Positions 11,913 to 22,500 are shown, counted from the stretch's first letter. The stretch is 64,000 bases of DNA from Erinaceus europaeus (GCF_950295315.1 NC_080177.1:83158594-83222593), one strand, 5' to 3'. Made by a program: numbers and translations. Notes: generated by a model not told the origin, from the letters alone.

Positions 11913-12004
11913 ACTCCATGATTTTGCTTGTCAGGCCCAGTGTTAGACACTAGTAGAGAGGAAACAAATGGATTAAGCCCTCAAGCAGCTCAAGAGTTCA
12001 AAAG

Positions 12005-12146
12005 AGAAGACTGGGCAGTAGCACAGGTGGTTGGTTAAGCTCCAAGGACCGGCGTAAGGACCCTGGTTCAAGCCCCTGGATGGCCATGAGGATTAGTGGA
12101 TTTGTAGTACAGGCACCAAGCCCCAGCAATAGCACTGGAGGCAATG
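12005..12146 (+). mobile_element. SINE group A, internally deleted
   Basis: The tRNA-like head (gggcagtagcacaggtgg, ggttcaagcccc) passes directly into the 3' block (gaggattagtggatttgtag to actggaggcaatgg). The whole pyrimidine-rich middle is missing, about 180 bp compared with long-form copies. Confidence 0.8.
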
Positions 12147-12187
12147 GATGAATGAATGAATGAATGAATGAATGAATGAATGAATGA
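12147..12187. repeat. (AATG)n microsatellite at a SINE tail
   Basis: About ten tandem GAAT units grown from the tail of the adjacent SINE. Confidence 0.95.
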
Positions 12188-12471
12188 AAAAAGAGTCCAA
12201 AGGAGGCATTTAATTCCAATTAAGTATTTTCAAAATTTGAACAATACATTTTCAAGTGCAGTATTACTATTAGTGATGCTATATTCCAAAAGCCTCGAAA
12301 GTTTATAAAATTTGAGAATCTTAGCAGTCTGCTGATAGCGAAGCCGGTTTAACCTCTTATACTGCAGAATGTTTTCTTCAAAATGTCTGACTCCGTATTT
12401 TATTTCTTGTAGCATTTTATTGTGGGGCTAATGCTTTACAGCACAGCTATTGAAATATGGGTACAGATTCT

Positions 12472-13820
12472 TTTTTTTTCTTTTTTCTTTATTTAAGAAA
12501 GGATTAATTAACAAAACCATAGGGTAGGAGGGGTACAATTCCACACAACTCCCACCACCCAATCTCCATATCCCATCCCCTCCCTGATATCTTTCCCATT
12601 CTCTATCCCTCTGGGAGCATGGACCCAGGGTCATTGTGGGATGCAGAAGGTAGAAGGTCTGACTTCTGTAATTGCTTCCCCGCTGAACATGGGCGTTGAG
12701 TGGTTGGTCCATACTCCCAGTCTGCCTCTCTCTTTCCCTAGTAGGGTGGGTCTCTGGGGAAGCTGAGCTCCAGGACACATTGGTGGGGTCTTCAATCCAG
12801 GGAAGCCTGGCCAGCATCCTGGTGGCATCTGGAACCTGGTGATTGAAAAGAGAGTTAACATACGAAGCCAAACAAATTGTTGAGCAATCATGGACCCAAA
12901 GCTTGGCATAGTGGAGAGGAAGTGTTAGGGAGGTACTCACTGCAAACTCTAGTGTACTTCTGCTTTAAGTTATATATTTTGCACTAGTTTATGGATACGT
13001 GTGAACATATGCTCTCTCTCACAGAAACTGGTTTATATCTAGGTTTTGGGACTTTGTTAGAAAGTGAACCACCTGAGATGGAATTAGAGTATACTATGAA
13101 AGGAAAGGTATCACCCGAGTAATGAAGCTGAAGGGTTGTCATTGCACATGTGAAGTCTCTGGACACAGTCTGAAGTGAAGCATGTTGAGTTGGCCATCAT
13201 TGTGTTGATTAGGTTGTGATCGGCAGATGCAATATTATTTGATATGGATTGGAGAGGCATACGGGAAAGTGGGCCCTATCCAAGGGTTACAGGACTGGGG
13301 GAAGTAGAGGCTCTATAGTGGAGATGTGAGGTTCCTGCTGTCTTAGGGTTCAAAAAGACAGTCGATAGTTAATGTTATCATCACATTATTTGGTAATTGG
13401 GTTAACTTTGAAAAGTCCTTTTGTTAGGGTTTGCTGTACAGTACCCAGTATCTTGTATATAGCTGTGCTATTAGTTGCTTATGATATACTTGGTCTAGGT
13501 TTTAGAGAGTCTGCATATCAGCTACACAGCCTATATATTAAAAAGATTCAGTTTGTGTTTTGAAAAACTTCGAGACATACAATTGATTTTCCCCCTCTCG
13601 TATTAAGTAACTAGTGATGTATATGACTACATTTTACTAGGAGTGTACATAAACACCATTCCCACCACCAAAAGACTGTGACCCATCCCTCCTGCCCACT
13701 CCCACCCTCCACTGGCCCAGGAAGCTGCATGTCTACCCCTCACCACAGGGTTTTTACTTTGGTGCCCTACTTACAATTTGGTCAGGTCCTGCTTTTAGTT
13801 TCCCTTTCAGATCTTCTTAC
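12472..13820 (-). other. L1 3' UTR, about 1.35 kb
   Basis: Lies between the ORF2 stop at 13821 and the A-rich tail (TTTATT, an AATAAA signal on the minus strand, at 12488-12493). It contains the G-rich/purine tract whose complement reads catcccctccctgatatc at about 12573. About a dozen partial copies of this UTR lie elsewhere in the window. Frames of 60-170 codons within it carry no domain. Confidence 0.9.
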
Positions 13821-14560
13821 TCAACTTCTGTTGATGAGTGGGATCATCCCATACTCATCTTTATCTTTCTGACTTAGTTCACTTAACATAATTCCTTCTA
13901 GCTCTGTCCAAGATGGGTCAGAGAAGGTCGGTTCATTGTTCTTGATAGCTGCATAGTATTCCATTGTGTATATATACCACAGCTTTCTCAGCCACTCATC
14001 TGTTGTTGGGCACCTGGGTTGCTTCCAGGTTTTAGCTCTTATGAATTGTGCTGCTATGAACATAGGAGTATACACCTCTTTTTGGTTGGGTGTTATGGAG
14101 TCCTTGGGGTATAACCCCAGGAGAGGAATTACTGGATCATATGGAAGGTCCATGTCTAGCCTTCTGAGAGTTTTCCAGACTGCTCTCCACAGAGGCTGGA
14201 CCAATTGACATTCCCACCAGCAATGTAAAAGGGTTCCTCTGTCCCCACATCCTCTCCAGCATTTGTTGCTGCTGTCCTTTTTGATGTATGCCATTCTTAC
14301 AGGAGTGAGGTGGTATCTAAGTGTTGTCTTAATTTGCATTTCTCTGACAATCAGTGACCTAGAGCAGTTTTTCATATGTTTGTTAGCCTTTTGGATCTCC
14401 TCTGAGGTGAATGTTTTGTTCATATCCTCTGCCCATTTTTGGATGGGGTCATTTGCTTTTTTGGTGCTAAGTTTGCTGAGCTCTTTATATATTTTGGTGA
14501 TTAGTTTCTTGTCTGATATCTGGCATGTGAAGATCTTCTCCCATTCTTTCAAAGAACCAT
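13821..14560 (-). pseudogene. L1 ORF2 C-terminal domain (remnant)
   Basis: The open frame contains [18 protein letters not shown], the zinc-knuckle-like [18 protein letters not shown] (C-x3-C-x7-H-x4-C), [28 protein letters not shown] and [11 protein letters not shown]. These are the usual end of mammalian L1 ORF2, needed for RNA binding and retrotransposition. The frame is intact from [11 protein letters not shown] to the stop. Upstream it is fused out of frame to the region just after the endonuclease. Confidence 0.93.
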
Positions 14561-15645
14561 CATTTGGCTTCATTGATCTTTTGTACAGTTATTTTCTTTT
14601 CATGTTGTTTATTTCTACTCTAACTTTAGTGATTTCTGTCCTTCTGGTTGCTTTAGGGTTCCTTTGTTCCTCTTCCTCTAAGTCATTGAGGTGTGCAGTA
14701 CAGTCATTCATTTGAACATTTTCTTGGTGTTTAATATGTGATTGTATGGCTATAAGTTTTCCTCTCAGTACTGCTTTAGCTGTGTCCAAAATATTTTGAT
14801 AGGTTGTGTCTTCATTTTCATTTGTTTCCAGGAACATTTGAATTTCCTGCTTGAGTGAATCTCTGTCCCAGTGGTTCTTAAGGAGTATGTTGTTTAGTTT
14901 CCAAATTCTGTGACTTTTAATAATTTTCTGTTTGTTGTTAAATGTTAGTTTTACTCCACTGTGGTCTGAGAAGATACTTGGGATGGTTTCAATGTTCTTG
15001 AATTTATTGATGCTGTCTTTGTGGCCTAACATGAGGTCTATCCTTGAGTATGTGTTATGTGGATTTGAAAAGAAGGTGTATTCCAGTTTTGGGGGGTGAA
15101 GGACTCTGAAAATGTCCAAGAGGTCTAGTCTGTCAATCTCTTCATTCAATTCTCTTGTATCTTTGTTGGTTCTCTGCTTTGTTGATCTGTCTAAATGTGA
15201 GAGTGGAGTATTGAAGTCTCCCACTATTATTGTATTACTATTGATGTATTTTTGAAATTCTTTCAGTAAGTGCTTGACGTATTTAGATGGTCCCTCACTG
15301 GGTGCATAGATGTTAATAATTGTTAAGTCTTCTTGGCTGATTGATCATCTAATCATTATGTAATGTCCTTGCCTATTTTTATTACTTTATTTAATTTAAA
15401 ATCTATTGTGTCTGAGATGAGAATGGCTGTTCCTGCCCTTTTTTGTGGTCCGTTAGCCTGTTTGATAGTTTTCCATCCTTTCACTTTAAGTCTGTGTTTA
15501 TCTTGTTGTGACAGATGGGATTCTTGCAAGCAGCATATGGTTGGGTTATGTTTTCTGATCATCCCCCAACTCTGTGCCTTTTGATGGGTGAGTGTAAGCC
15601 ATTGACATTTATTGATATTATGGATTTAATGTATTCTAGTGCCAT
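14561..15645 (-). pseudogene. L1 ORF2 endonuclease domain (broken)
   Basis: The ATG lies at 15645-15643 (MALEYIKSIISINVNGLHSP). Apurinic-endonuclease-like motifs in order: INVNGL, CCLQESHL (metal-binding glutamate), INIYAPSEG, GDFNTPLSHLDRS (catalytic Asp/Asn), SRIDLMLGHK and SDHSG (catalytic Asp-His). This enzyme nicks target DNA for reverse transcription. Damage: a frameshift near 15570 after SPIKRHR, another near 15350 with an in-frame stop, and a stop just after NNMKRK near 14587. Catalytic residues are otherwise conserved, so decay is recent. Confidence 0.92.
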
Positions 15646-15688
15646 TGTTTGCTCTGATCTATTTCCAGTATTATAGTGATGTTCTTGT

Positions 15689-16603
15689 TTATAAGAGGTC
15701 TTTTAGAACCTCTTTCAGGGCTGGCTTGGTGATGGTTGCCTCCTTTAACTGTTGTTTGTCTAAGAAGGTTTTGATCCCTCCATCTAGTTTGAATGAAAGT
15801 CTAGCAGGATATTTTATCCTTGGTTGAAACCCTTTTTCATTCAGGGCTCGATAGATATCTTGCCATTCCCTTCTGGCTTTTAGAGTTTGAGTGGAGAAGT
15901 CTGAAGATAATCTTATGGGTTTTCCCTTGTATGTGACTTTTTGTTTCTCTCTTGCAGCCTTTAGGATCCTTTCTTTATCCTTACTTCTTCTCATTGTGAC
16001 TATGATGTGTCTTGGTGTCTTCAGGTCTGGGTTGATTCTGTTTGGTACTCTCTGGGTCTCTTGAATCTTGATTTCCTTTCTGTTATTCAGGTCCGGATAG
16101 TTTTCTTCTATTATTTCCTCTAGAATGTTTGCTTCCCCTTCCTCTCTTTCTTCCTCTGGCAGGCCAATTATACGAATGTTACTTCTTTTGAGATCATCCC
16201 ATATGTCTCTGTTGTTGTTTTCAGTGTCTCTCAATTTCTTTTTAAGCTCTTTCACCTCGTTCTTAGTTTTCTCTAACTCATCCTCTGTCTGACTAATTCT
16301 GTTTTCTGTTTCTGTTAGTCTGCTTTCCCTTGCCTCAGCTTCTTTCTTCATTACAGCTATTTCAGCGTTCAGTTCTCTAATTGCCTCAAGATAATCAGTA
16401 TTTTCCTTGGGGGTCTCGTCTGTTGTTTCCCTAATACTGCCATTCCTTTCCTCCAATGTTGTTTTCATTTCTGTGATTAATAAGTTTCTTATTGCTTGCA
16501 TACTTTTCTTATCTATGGTTACTTCTGGCTGATTTGTAGTTTCTTCTGGGCTCTTGTCTTCATTCATAGGAGTAGCAGTTTTATTTATTTTTGATCTACC
16601 CAT
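15689..16603 (-). CDS. L1 ORF1 protein, intact (304 aa)
   Basis: ORF1 protein is the trimeric RNA-binding chaperone that coats L1 RNA in cytoplasmic particles. What is seen: basic start MGRSKINK; a long heptad-type helix at about residues 70-135 (coiled coil, rich in E, K, L); an RRM-like part at about 140-235 with RIIGLPEEE (144-152) and PRHIIVTM; and a C-terminal domain with ARREW (243-247) and YPARLSF (265-271). There is no stop or frameshift, and the length is somewhat below the human protein (338 aa), mainly in the N-terminal half. The start ATG has A at -3 and G at +4. ORF2 begins 43 nt after its stop. It is the only credible full-length frame in the window. Whether it is expressed is unknown. 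Confidence 0.93.
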   Translation of the reverse strand: MGRSKINKTATPMNEDKSPEETTNQPEVTIDKKSMQAIRNLLITEMKTTLEERNGSIRETTDETPKENTDYLEAIRELNAEIAVMKKEAEARESRLTETENRISQTEDELEKTKNEVKELKKKLRDTENNNRDIWDDLKRSNIRIIGLPEEEREEGEANILEEIIEENYPDLNNRKEIKIQETQRVPNRINPDLKTPRHIIVTMRRSKDKERILKAAREKQKVTYKGKPIRLSSDFSTQTLKARREWQDIYRALNEKGFQPRIKYPARLSFKLDGGIKTFLDKQQLKEATITKPALKEVLKDLL

Positions 16604-17792
16604 TATTTTGATTTATGTGTTTCTTTTTTTTATGCTCTGTTGTTCCTCAGTTGTTGTGTCTTGAGTACAAGCAACATTTTGCTAAATACCTTTATGATAA
16701 TTGCACTCACCAACCTCAGGAATTACAATAGCAACTGAAGCAAGTATTGAAGCAGTTTAATCACTACCAGTTAGCCAAACAATATCTCCAGTCCATGAAA
16801 AAATAGTAGCCAAATCCCAGTGAAGAAGAAAGAGAAAAGAAAGAAGGGATAGCAAGAATAGACAGTTATGCAAATCTACTACCCACTGTATAATCTAGGG
16901 GTAACAAGATGGGAAAGGGAAGTAGAGCAGAGATACACACATAGAGAGTCCACTCTGAGTCAGATTTCTTCCCCAAAATAATTCACAAATTCAGAAAGGC
17001 AAAGAAGAAGGAAGAAGTGTATGACAAGATAAAAAAAAAAAGAAAAAAGAGACAAGAGAGAGAAAAGAGAAACGATAAGAAAAAGCTGTAATTAAAGAGC
17101 AGTGAAAGGAAAGTTTTTTATTACTTTATTTTAAATTTAATTTAATGTAATTTTTTTAATTAGCTAGGAGGAGGAGGGAGGGGAGAGTCTGTAGAGGAGG
17201 CAGGAGTAACGAGACAAGTTCCTCCCACAATAGATAAGATGCCCACTACTCTAGCAATGAAAGATACCCTAAGAGTTAATTCTGATCAACCTAAAGGGGG
17301 CAGGGAGATATATGCCTTTATATAATATTAGTAATAAAATAGAGCAGGCTAAAAAAAAAAAAAAACCCTGTCCCAGATTACCTCAAACCTCATGATCAGA
17401 GGCAGCTGATTGTTAAGAAAGAGAAAAAAAAAAAAAAAAAACCTCAGGACTAGACAAGGATAGCTGAAATAGACAGTTAAGCAAATCTACTATCCACTGT
17501 ATATTCTAGGGGTAGCTAAAGGAGGAAGGGAAGTTGAGCAGAGATATTCGCAGTGAGAGTCCAACTCTGAGTCAGAATTCTTCCCCAAAATAATTCCCAA
17601 ATGTGTATCAGTGAATTCAAAAAATCACACTGTTTGGTGGTGTGGGGGCTGGGGCCTGTGGCTTTGGAACCTGTAGGATTAAGGAAGAAAGGATGGCAAG
17701 AATGAGAAAAAGAGAAAAAAAAGAAAGAGAGAGAGAAAAAAGAAAAAGATAAGATAAAGAACAGTCATAAAAGAGTGGTGAAAGGAAAGAGT

Positions 17793-17829
<37 letters not shown>

Positions 17830-18246
17830 ATTATTTAATTAGCTATGCAGGGTGAGGTGTGGGGGTTGGCTACTTAGAAAGAAAAAAGGCCAGAGGTTTC
17901 AGAAGGGTATAGACTTAGAATGAATGATACTCCCTGGTGGGACAGGAATCTTGGTAAAGACAGAAGCTCAGCAGGAGAGCCTGCTAGGAGCTGGTCCCCA
18001 GGGACTGGTTATGGGGGGTGGAGGGGCAGGAGGTATGCTTAATAATTTAAAAGAAAGAAAAATTTTTTTCCCTTTTTTCCTACTCTATATTTTAACCCAA
18101 ATTAAGTTATAGTCACCTCCTCGGTGTCACCGCTAGGACCCCTATTGACTGGCCTGCTAAAGGCAGAAAATCCTACCGTTTCCAGAAGATGTGGTCAGAG
18201 CTCAAGCCACTAGCAGCTTCTCAGTCCGCCATCTTCCGGGAACCTG
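16604..18246 (-). promoter_or_regulatory. L1 5' UTR / internal promoter region
   Basis: Sequence between the 5' target-site repeat and the ORF1 start. On the minus strand it begins close to cccggaagatggcggactga, the usual kind of 5' end for mammalian L1, whose 5' UTR drives RNA polymerase II transcription. The GATGGCGG core is a YY1-like site and sets the start in human L1. The UTR has A-rich runs and a large internal duplication, annotated separately. Confidence 0.85.
16860..17850 (-). repeat. Diverged tandem duplication inside the L1 5' UTR
   Basis: Blocks recur in the same order at an offset of 611-678 bp. 16860-16990 matches 17471-17602 (shared gagcagagata, ctctgagtcaga, cttccccaaaataattc). 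17101-17166 matches 17777-17844 (gtgaaaggaaag ... ttaattagct). Spacers differ by simple-repeat growth, including a (TTTA)n run at about 17797-17826. This resembles the monomer arrays of some rodent L1 promoters, but with a much longer unit. Confidence 0.8.
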
Positions 18247-18492
18247 GGGTACAGTTTCTTATCTTCTTGTGATAGGTGTCTGCAAAACACTAATAAGGCA
18301 AGTTTTACTTATTGCTTTTGTATACAAGTTTACCTTGGGATTCTAAAGGTAACAGTAATGTAATTAAAAGGGTCCTTTTTTATCCTGGGCCTACTGATTT
18401 AATATAAATGTATCAAGTTCTTACAGTTGTGTTATTAGTTAAACAGGCAGCATTAGACAAGAATAGGTAAATACTTGTAATTAAATATTTCA

Positions 18493-18770
18493 GGGAGTCG
18501 GGCGGTAGTGCAGCGGGTTAAGCGCAGGTGGTGCAAAGCGCAAGGGCCAATGTGAGGATCCTGGTTCGAGCCCCCAGCTCCCCACCTGCAGGGGAGTCGC
18601 AACACAGGTGGTGAAGCGGGTCTGCAGGTGTCTGTCTTTCTCTCTACCCCTCTCTGTCTTGCCCTCCTCTCTCCATTTCTCTCTCTCCTATCCAACAGTG
18701 ATGACAACAACACCAATAATAATAACTACAACAAGGACAACAAAAGGGAAAATAAATAATAATAAAAAAT
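18493..18770 (+). mobile_element. SINE group A
   Basis: Head gggagtcgggcggtagtgc, A box gcgggttaagcg, B box tggttcgagcccc and a CAACAACACC tail. Flanking direct repeats of attatttcag type (left about 18483-18492, right about 18779-18788). Confidence 0.95.
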
Positions 18771-18791
18771 TTTAAAAAATTATTTCAGACA

Positions 18792-19075
18792 GGGCCAGGT
18801 GGTAGCAGACCTGGTAGAACAAACATGTTACCATGAACTGGTACCTGGCTGGGTTCAAGCCCCCAGTCCCCACCTGCAGGAGGGAGGGCTTCACAAATGG
18901 TGGAGCAGTGTCTCTTTATGTCTTTCTGTCTCTATCAGAAAAAAAAGCAAAAGGAGACAGTGGCCACTGGGAATTGTGGAATGGTTTTTCCATCACAGAA
19001 CTCTAGCAATAGCCCTGGTGGCAGACGGGGCTGGGGGTTGTGGGGGAGGGTAAGGAAAGGAAGAGAAGAAAAGAA
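18792..19075 (+). mobile_element. SINE group B with long-form 3' block
   Basis: Head cagggccaggtggtagcag, B box gggttcaagccccc, body cacctgcaggagggaggg, then a 3' block (gccactgggaattgtgg ... agcaatagccctggtggcag) like that of long group A copies. This suggests groups A and B share a 3' module. A GAAA-rich tail follows to about 19135. Confidence 0.8.
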
Positions 19076-19139
19076 AAAGAAAGAAAGAGAGAGAGATTGA
19101 TTGAGAGAGGAAGTAAGGATAGAAGGGAGGGAGAGAGAA

Positions 19140-19690
19140 GCTTTCAGTCTTGTCTTAGACTATGATCTAGTTTAATATGAAGCTCGGATATCAAAGGTAA
19201 ATACAAAGAAATTTGAAAACTTCGTTGACTTTTGCTCACAATGTTCCTCTGGATAAAAACTGAGGATTTATATTTCAGGGGATATTTGATAAGAACCATG
19301 ACCTGTGATACCTTCCTCATTCTCAAGGTGTCAGCTGTCATCTTTGGCAGTCATTATTCATATTCAGACATGCAAAGGCATCTAACAGTTTTATTCTAAA
19401 CATAAGTCTATGTTGATTTTTATTATTCTTTGCAGGGTAATTGTGTTTTGAGTAGCTTGTTAAATCAGGCACCTCAAACCTCTGTGCATTAACCTTGTTG
19501 TAATTTGCTATTGTTTACTAATTACTATTGATTATGCCATGGGAGGTGAGGAATGTAACCAAATTTGCATTTAAATAAGTCAATTTTGAGTTCATCATTA
19601 AAAAAACACATATGAGGTTTGTTTCCCATGGCTTATAAAAGTAATTTATTATATATTTAGTATGTTTCATTTCTTTTTAAAATTTATTTT
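19140..19690. other. Unique sequence
   Basis: Nothing recognisable. Confidence 0.5.
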
Positions 19691-21130
19691 ATATATATTT
19701 TATTTTTTTATTTAAGAAAGGATAAATTAACAAAACCATAGGGTAGGAGGGGTACAACTCCACACAATTCCCACCACCAGAACTCCGTATCCCACCCCCT
19801 CCCCTGATAGCTTTCCCATTCTCTAGCCCTCTGGGAGCATGGACCCAGGGTCATTGTGGGTTGCAGAAGGTGGAAGATCTGGCTTCTGTAATTGCTTCTC
19901 CACTGAACATGGGCGTTGACTGGTCGGTCCATACTCTCAGTCTGCCTCTCTCTTTCCCTAGTAGGGTGGGTCTCTGGGGAAGCTGAGCTCCAGGACACAT
20001 TGGTGGGGTCTTCAATCCAGGGAAGCCTGGCCGACATCCTGATGACATCTGGAACCTGGTGACTGAAAAGAGAGTTAACATACGAAGCCAGACAAATTGT
20101 TGAGCAATCATGGACCCAAAGCTTGGCATAGTGGATAGGAAGTGTTAGGGGGATACTCACTGGAAAATCTAGTGTACTTCTGCTTTCAGGTATATATTTT
20201 GCACTAGTTTATGGATACGTGTGAACATAAGCTCTCTCTCACAGAAACTGGTGTATATCTAGGTTTTGGGACTTTGTTAGAAAGTGAACCAGCTGGGATG
20301 GAATTAGAGTATACTATGAAAGGAAAGGTCTCACCCGAGTGATGAGGCTGAAGGGTTGTCATTCCACACGTGAAGTCTCTGGACACAGTCTGAAGTGAAG
20401 CATGTTGAGTTGGCCATCATTGTGTTGATTAGGTTGTGATTGGCAGATGCAATATTATTTGGTATGGATTGGGAGAGGCATACAGGAAAGTGGGCCCTAT
20501 CCAAGGGTTCCAGGACTGGGGGAAGTAGAGGCTCTATAGTGGAGATGTGAGGTTCCTGCTGTAATTTGGTCAGGTCCTGCTTTTAGTTTCCCTTTCAGAT
20601 CTTCTTACTCAACTTCTGTTGATGAGTGGGATCATCCCATACTCATCTTTATCTTTCTGACTTAGCTCACTTAACATAATTCCTTCTAGCTCTGTCCAAG
20701 ATGGGTCAGAGAAGGTGGGTTCATTGTTCATGATAGCTGCATAGTATTCCATTGTGTATATAGACCACAGCTTTCTCAGCCACTCATCTGTTGTTGGGCA
20801 CCTGGGTTGCTTCCAGGTTTTAGCTCTTATGAATTGTGCTGCTATGAACATAGGAGTACACACCTCTTTTTGGTTGGGTGTTATGGAGTCCTTGGGGTAT
20901 AACCCCAGGAGAGGAATTACTGGATCATATGGAAGGTCCATGTCTAGCCTTCTGAGAGTTTTCCAGACTGCTCTCCACAGAGGCTGTACCAGTTGACATT
21001 CCCGCCAGCATGTAAAAGGGTTCCTCTGTCCCCACATCCTCTCCAGCATTTGTTGCTGCTGTCCTTTTTGATGTAAGGCATTCTTACAGGAGTGAGGTGG
21101 TATCTTAGTGTTGTCTTAATTTGCATTTCT
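19690..21130 (-). mobile_element. L1, 5'-truncated, with 3' UTR deletion
   Basis: The 3' UTR (19690-20563) closely matches the copy at 12472 until gaggttcctgctg, then jumps straight to taatttggtcaggtcctgc, skipping about 440 bp present in the other two copies. The ORF2 C-terminus then runs to about 21130, where L1 sequence stops in the middle of the region coding for REMQIKT. Confidence 0.92.
20609..21125 (-). pseudogene. L1 ORF2 C-terminal fragment, frameshifted
   Basis: Same C-terminal motifs as at 13821 ([37 protein letters not shown]). A one-base loss in the zinc-knuckle region (near 21011) shifts the frame between [15 protein letters not shown] upstream and [15 protein letters not shown] downstream. 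Confidence 0.9.
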
Positions 21131-22500
21131 TATCACTTGAAAATGTCCATTATTAGTAGTGCATTTTTCTTGCTTTGTTTTTATTGTTTAAATGGTATAC
21201 GTTTATTTTCTGAGGAGGAGAGAGTGTCTAGGGTAGGGACTGAATTTAGTGCATATCCTGCATTCTTCCTGATGATTCACTTAGGCACTGTTTGATTTAT
21301 TTTCATAATACTGCAGTCCTGGACCAATGGAAATGTTTGTTGTGTATGTTATTCTATTCTGTAGAATAGACCCTCAAGCATCATAGTTCCACACATCAAA
21401 AGTTATAGTGCCTGTGTACCAGTGGAAACCAACAGTTTGATTCCGTAAACACTAATAACAGCAAACACCTAGACATCATAGTAAAGACCTAAGAGTTGTT
21501 GTTCTCAACTCTCTACTAACTCATTTAATCAAAAAAGATATTAAGAGATTTTTAAGCTTCCCAATTGACACATAAAGGAACTGAGTCAAGCTGAGGGCAA
21601 AGATCAAAGCTCCAGGAGTTTGTTGAATCTGTGCTCATCTTACCCTTTATACTAGAGAAATCACTCTTGAGTTTATTATCTCACTGACTTCACAATAACC
21701 CGGTGAAAAAAGCCACTTAGCAACTTCTCTGGCATCTCCCCCTTTGGAATCCAGTTTGATTTGCTTTCTCTAAATCATAGTTTCAGTTATGCCTGTGGCT
21801 CACAGAATTCAATTTCCCCGACTTCCAACAGGAGACTGAACGACATGGTTGATTCATTTTTCTAGAATGTATGGCCCACGGTCATCCCACAAACACTAGT
21901 TTCTGCTGCCATTCCTGTGCATGGCAGTTTTTACTGTAAGTTTAAAACAAATGAACGTGTTTGGAAAAGTTAAAATGGCATTAAAATTCATTAAAAGGAT
22001 CTAGGAACATTTCATAAAATCCTAAAGAAGAGATGTAGTCATAGGATATCAAAATCGAGAAACAGAAATGGTAAAATCAAACCCTTAATATTTCTTGTCC
22101 GTCACTCTCTTTATGAAATGGTGTATCATCTTACGTTTTAGTTACCCAGCGTTTTTCTTATTATTTTCCTTTTAAAATGGACTTGTGCTCTGTTTCTGGA
22201 TGCCTGGCACCAAATGGTCATCCACGATTTCCAGATCACATGGCTCCAGTATCTGACTTAACAAGTTTCCCTAACATCTTGGAACCCCAAGTCTAATCCC
22301 TAAGCGGAAAGCATATGCATGGAGCTCTTTGAGGACACATATGTCTCTGAAGTGTCTAATGTTGAATTTCTATGTATATGAATCCACTTTTCCACACAAA
22401 TTCCTTTACGTTGTGGATGCCACCAAAATAGGTAACAGGGTTGGTTACCCATAGAAGTCTAATGTGGAATGAAAATATAGAATTGTTTGTGTTACTTTAG
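21131..22500. other. Unique sequence
   Basis: No SINE, L1 or LTR recognised over 1.37 kb, one of the longer repeat-poor stretches. No exon-like frame. Confidence 0.5.

Larger units (their letters stand above)
12472..18246 (-). mobile_element. L1 retrotransposon, both ends present, internally deleted
   Basis: Read on the minus strand the order is 5' UTR (18246-16604), ORF1 (16603-15689), a 43-nt spacer, ORF2 start (15645), endonuclease, a deletion junction near 14550, ORF2 C-terminus (ends 13821), and a 1.35-kb 3' UTR ending in an A-rich tail. Direct repeats gggtacag(a/t)ttct flank it at 12459-12471 and 18247-18259, so it is one retrotransposition event reaching the promoter end. The reverse-transcriptase part of ORF2 is absent, and the endonuclease has a frameshift and a stop. 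The element cannot move by itself, but its ORF1 frame is open. Confidence 0.95.

Noticed and set aside
12428..12940. 170-codon minus frame, with similar frames at 19708, 50508 and 50653
   Set aside because: All lie in the L1 3' UTR. The same frame recurs because the UTR is repeated, and its length varies with indels as expected for non-coding sequence.
14263..14715. 150-codon hydrophobic plus-strand frame (also 52322-52669 and 53533-53961)
   Set aside because: Antisense shadow of L1 ORF2; hydrophobicity comes from the T-rich complement of an A-rich gene.
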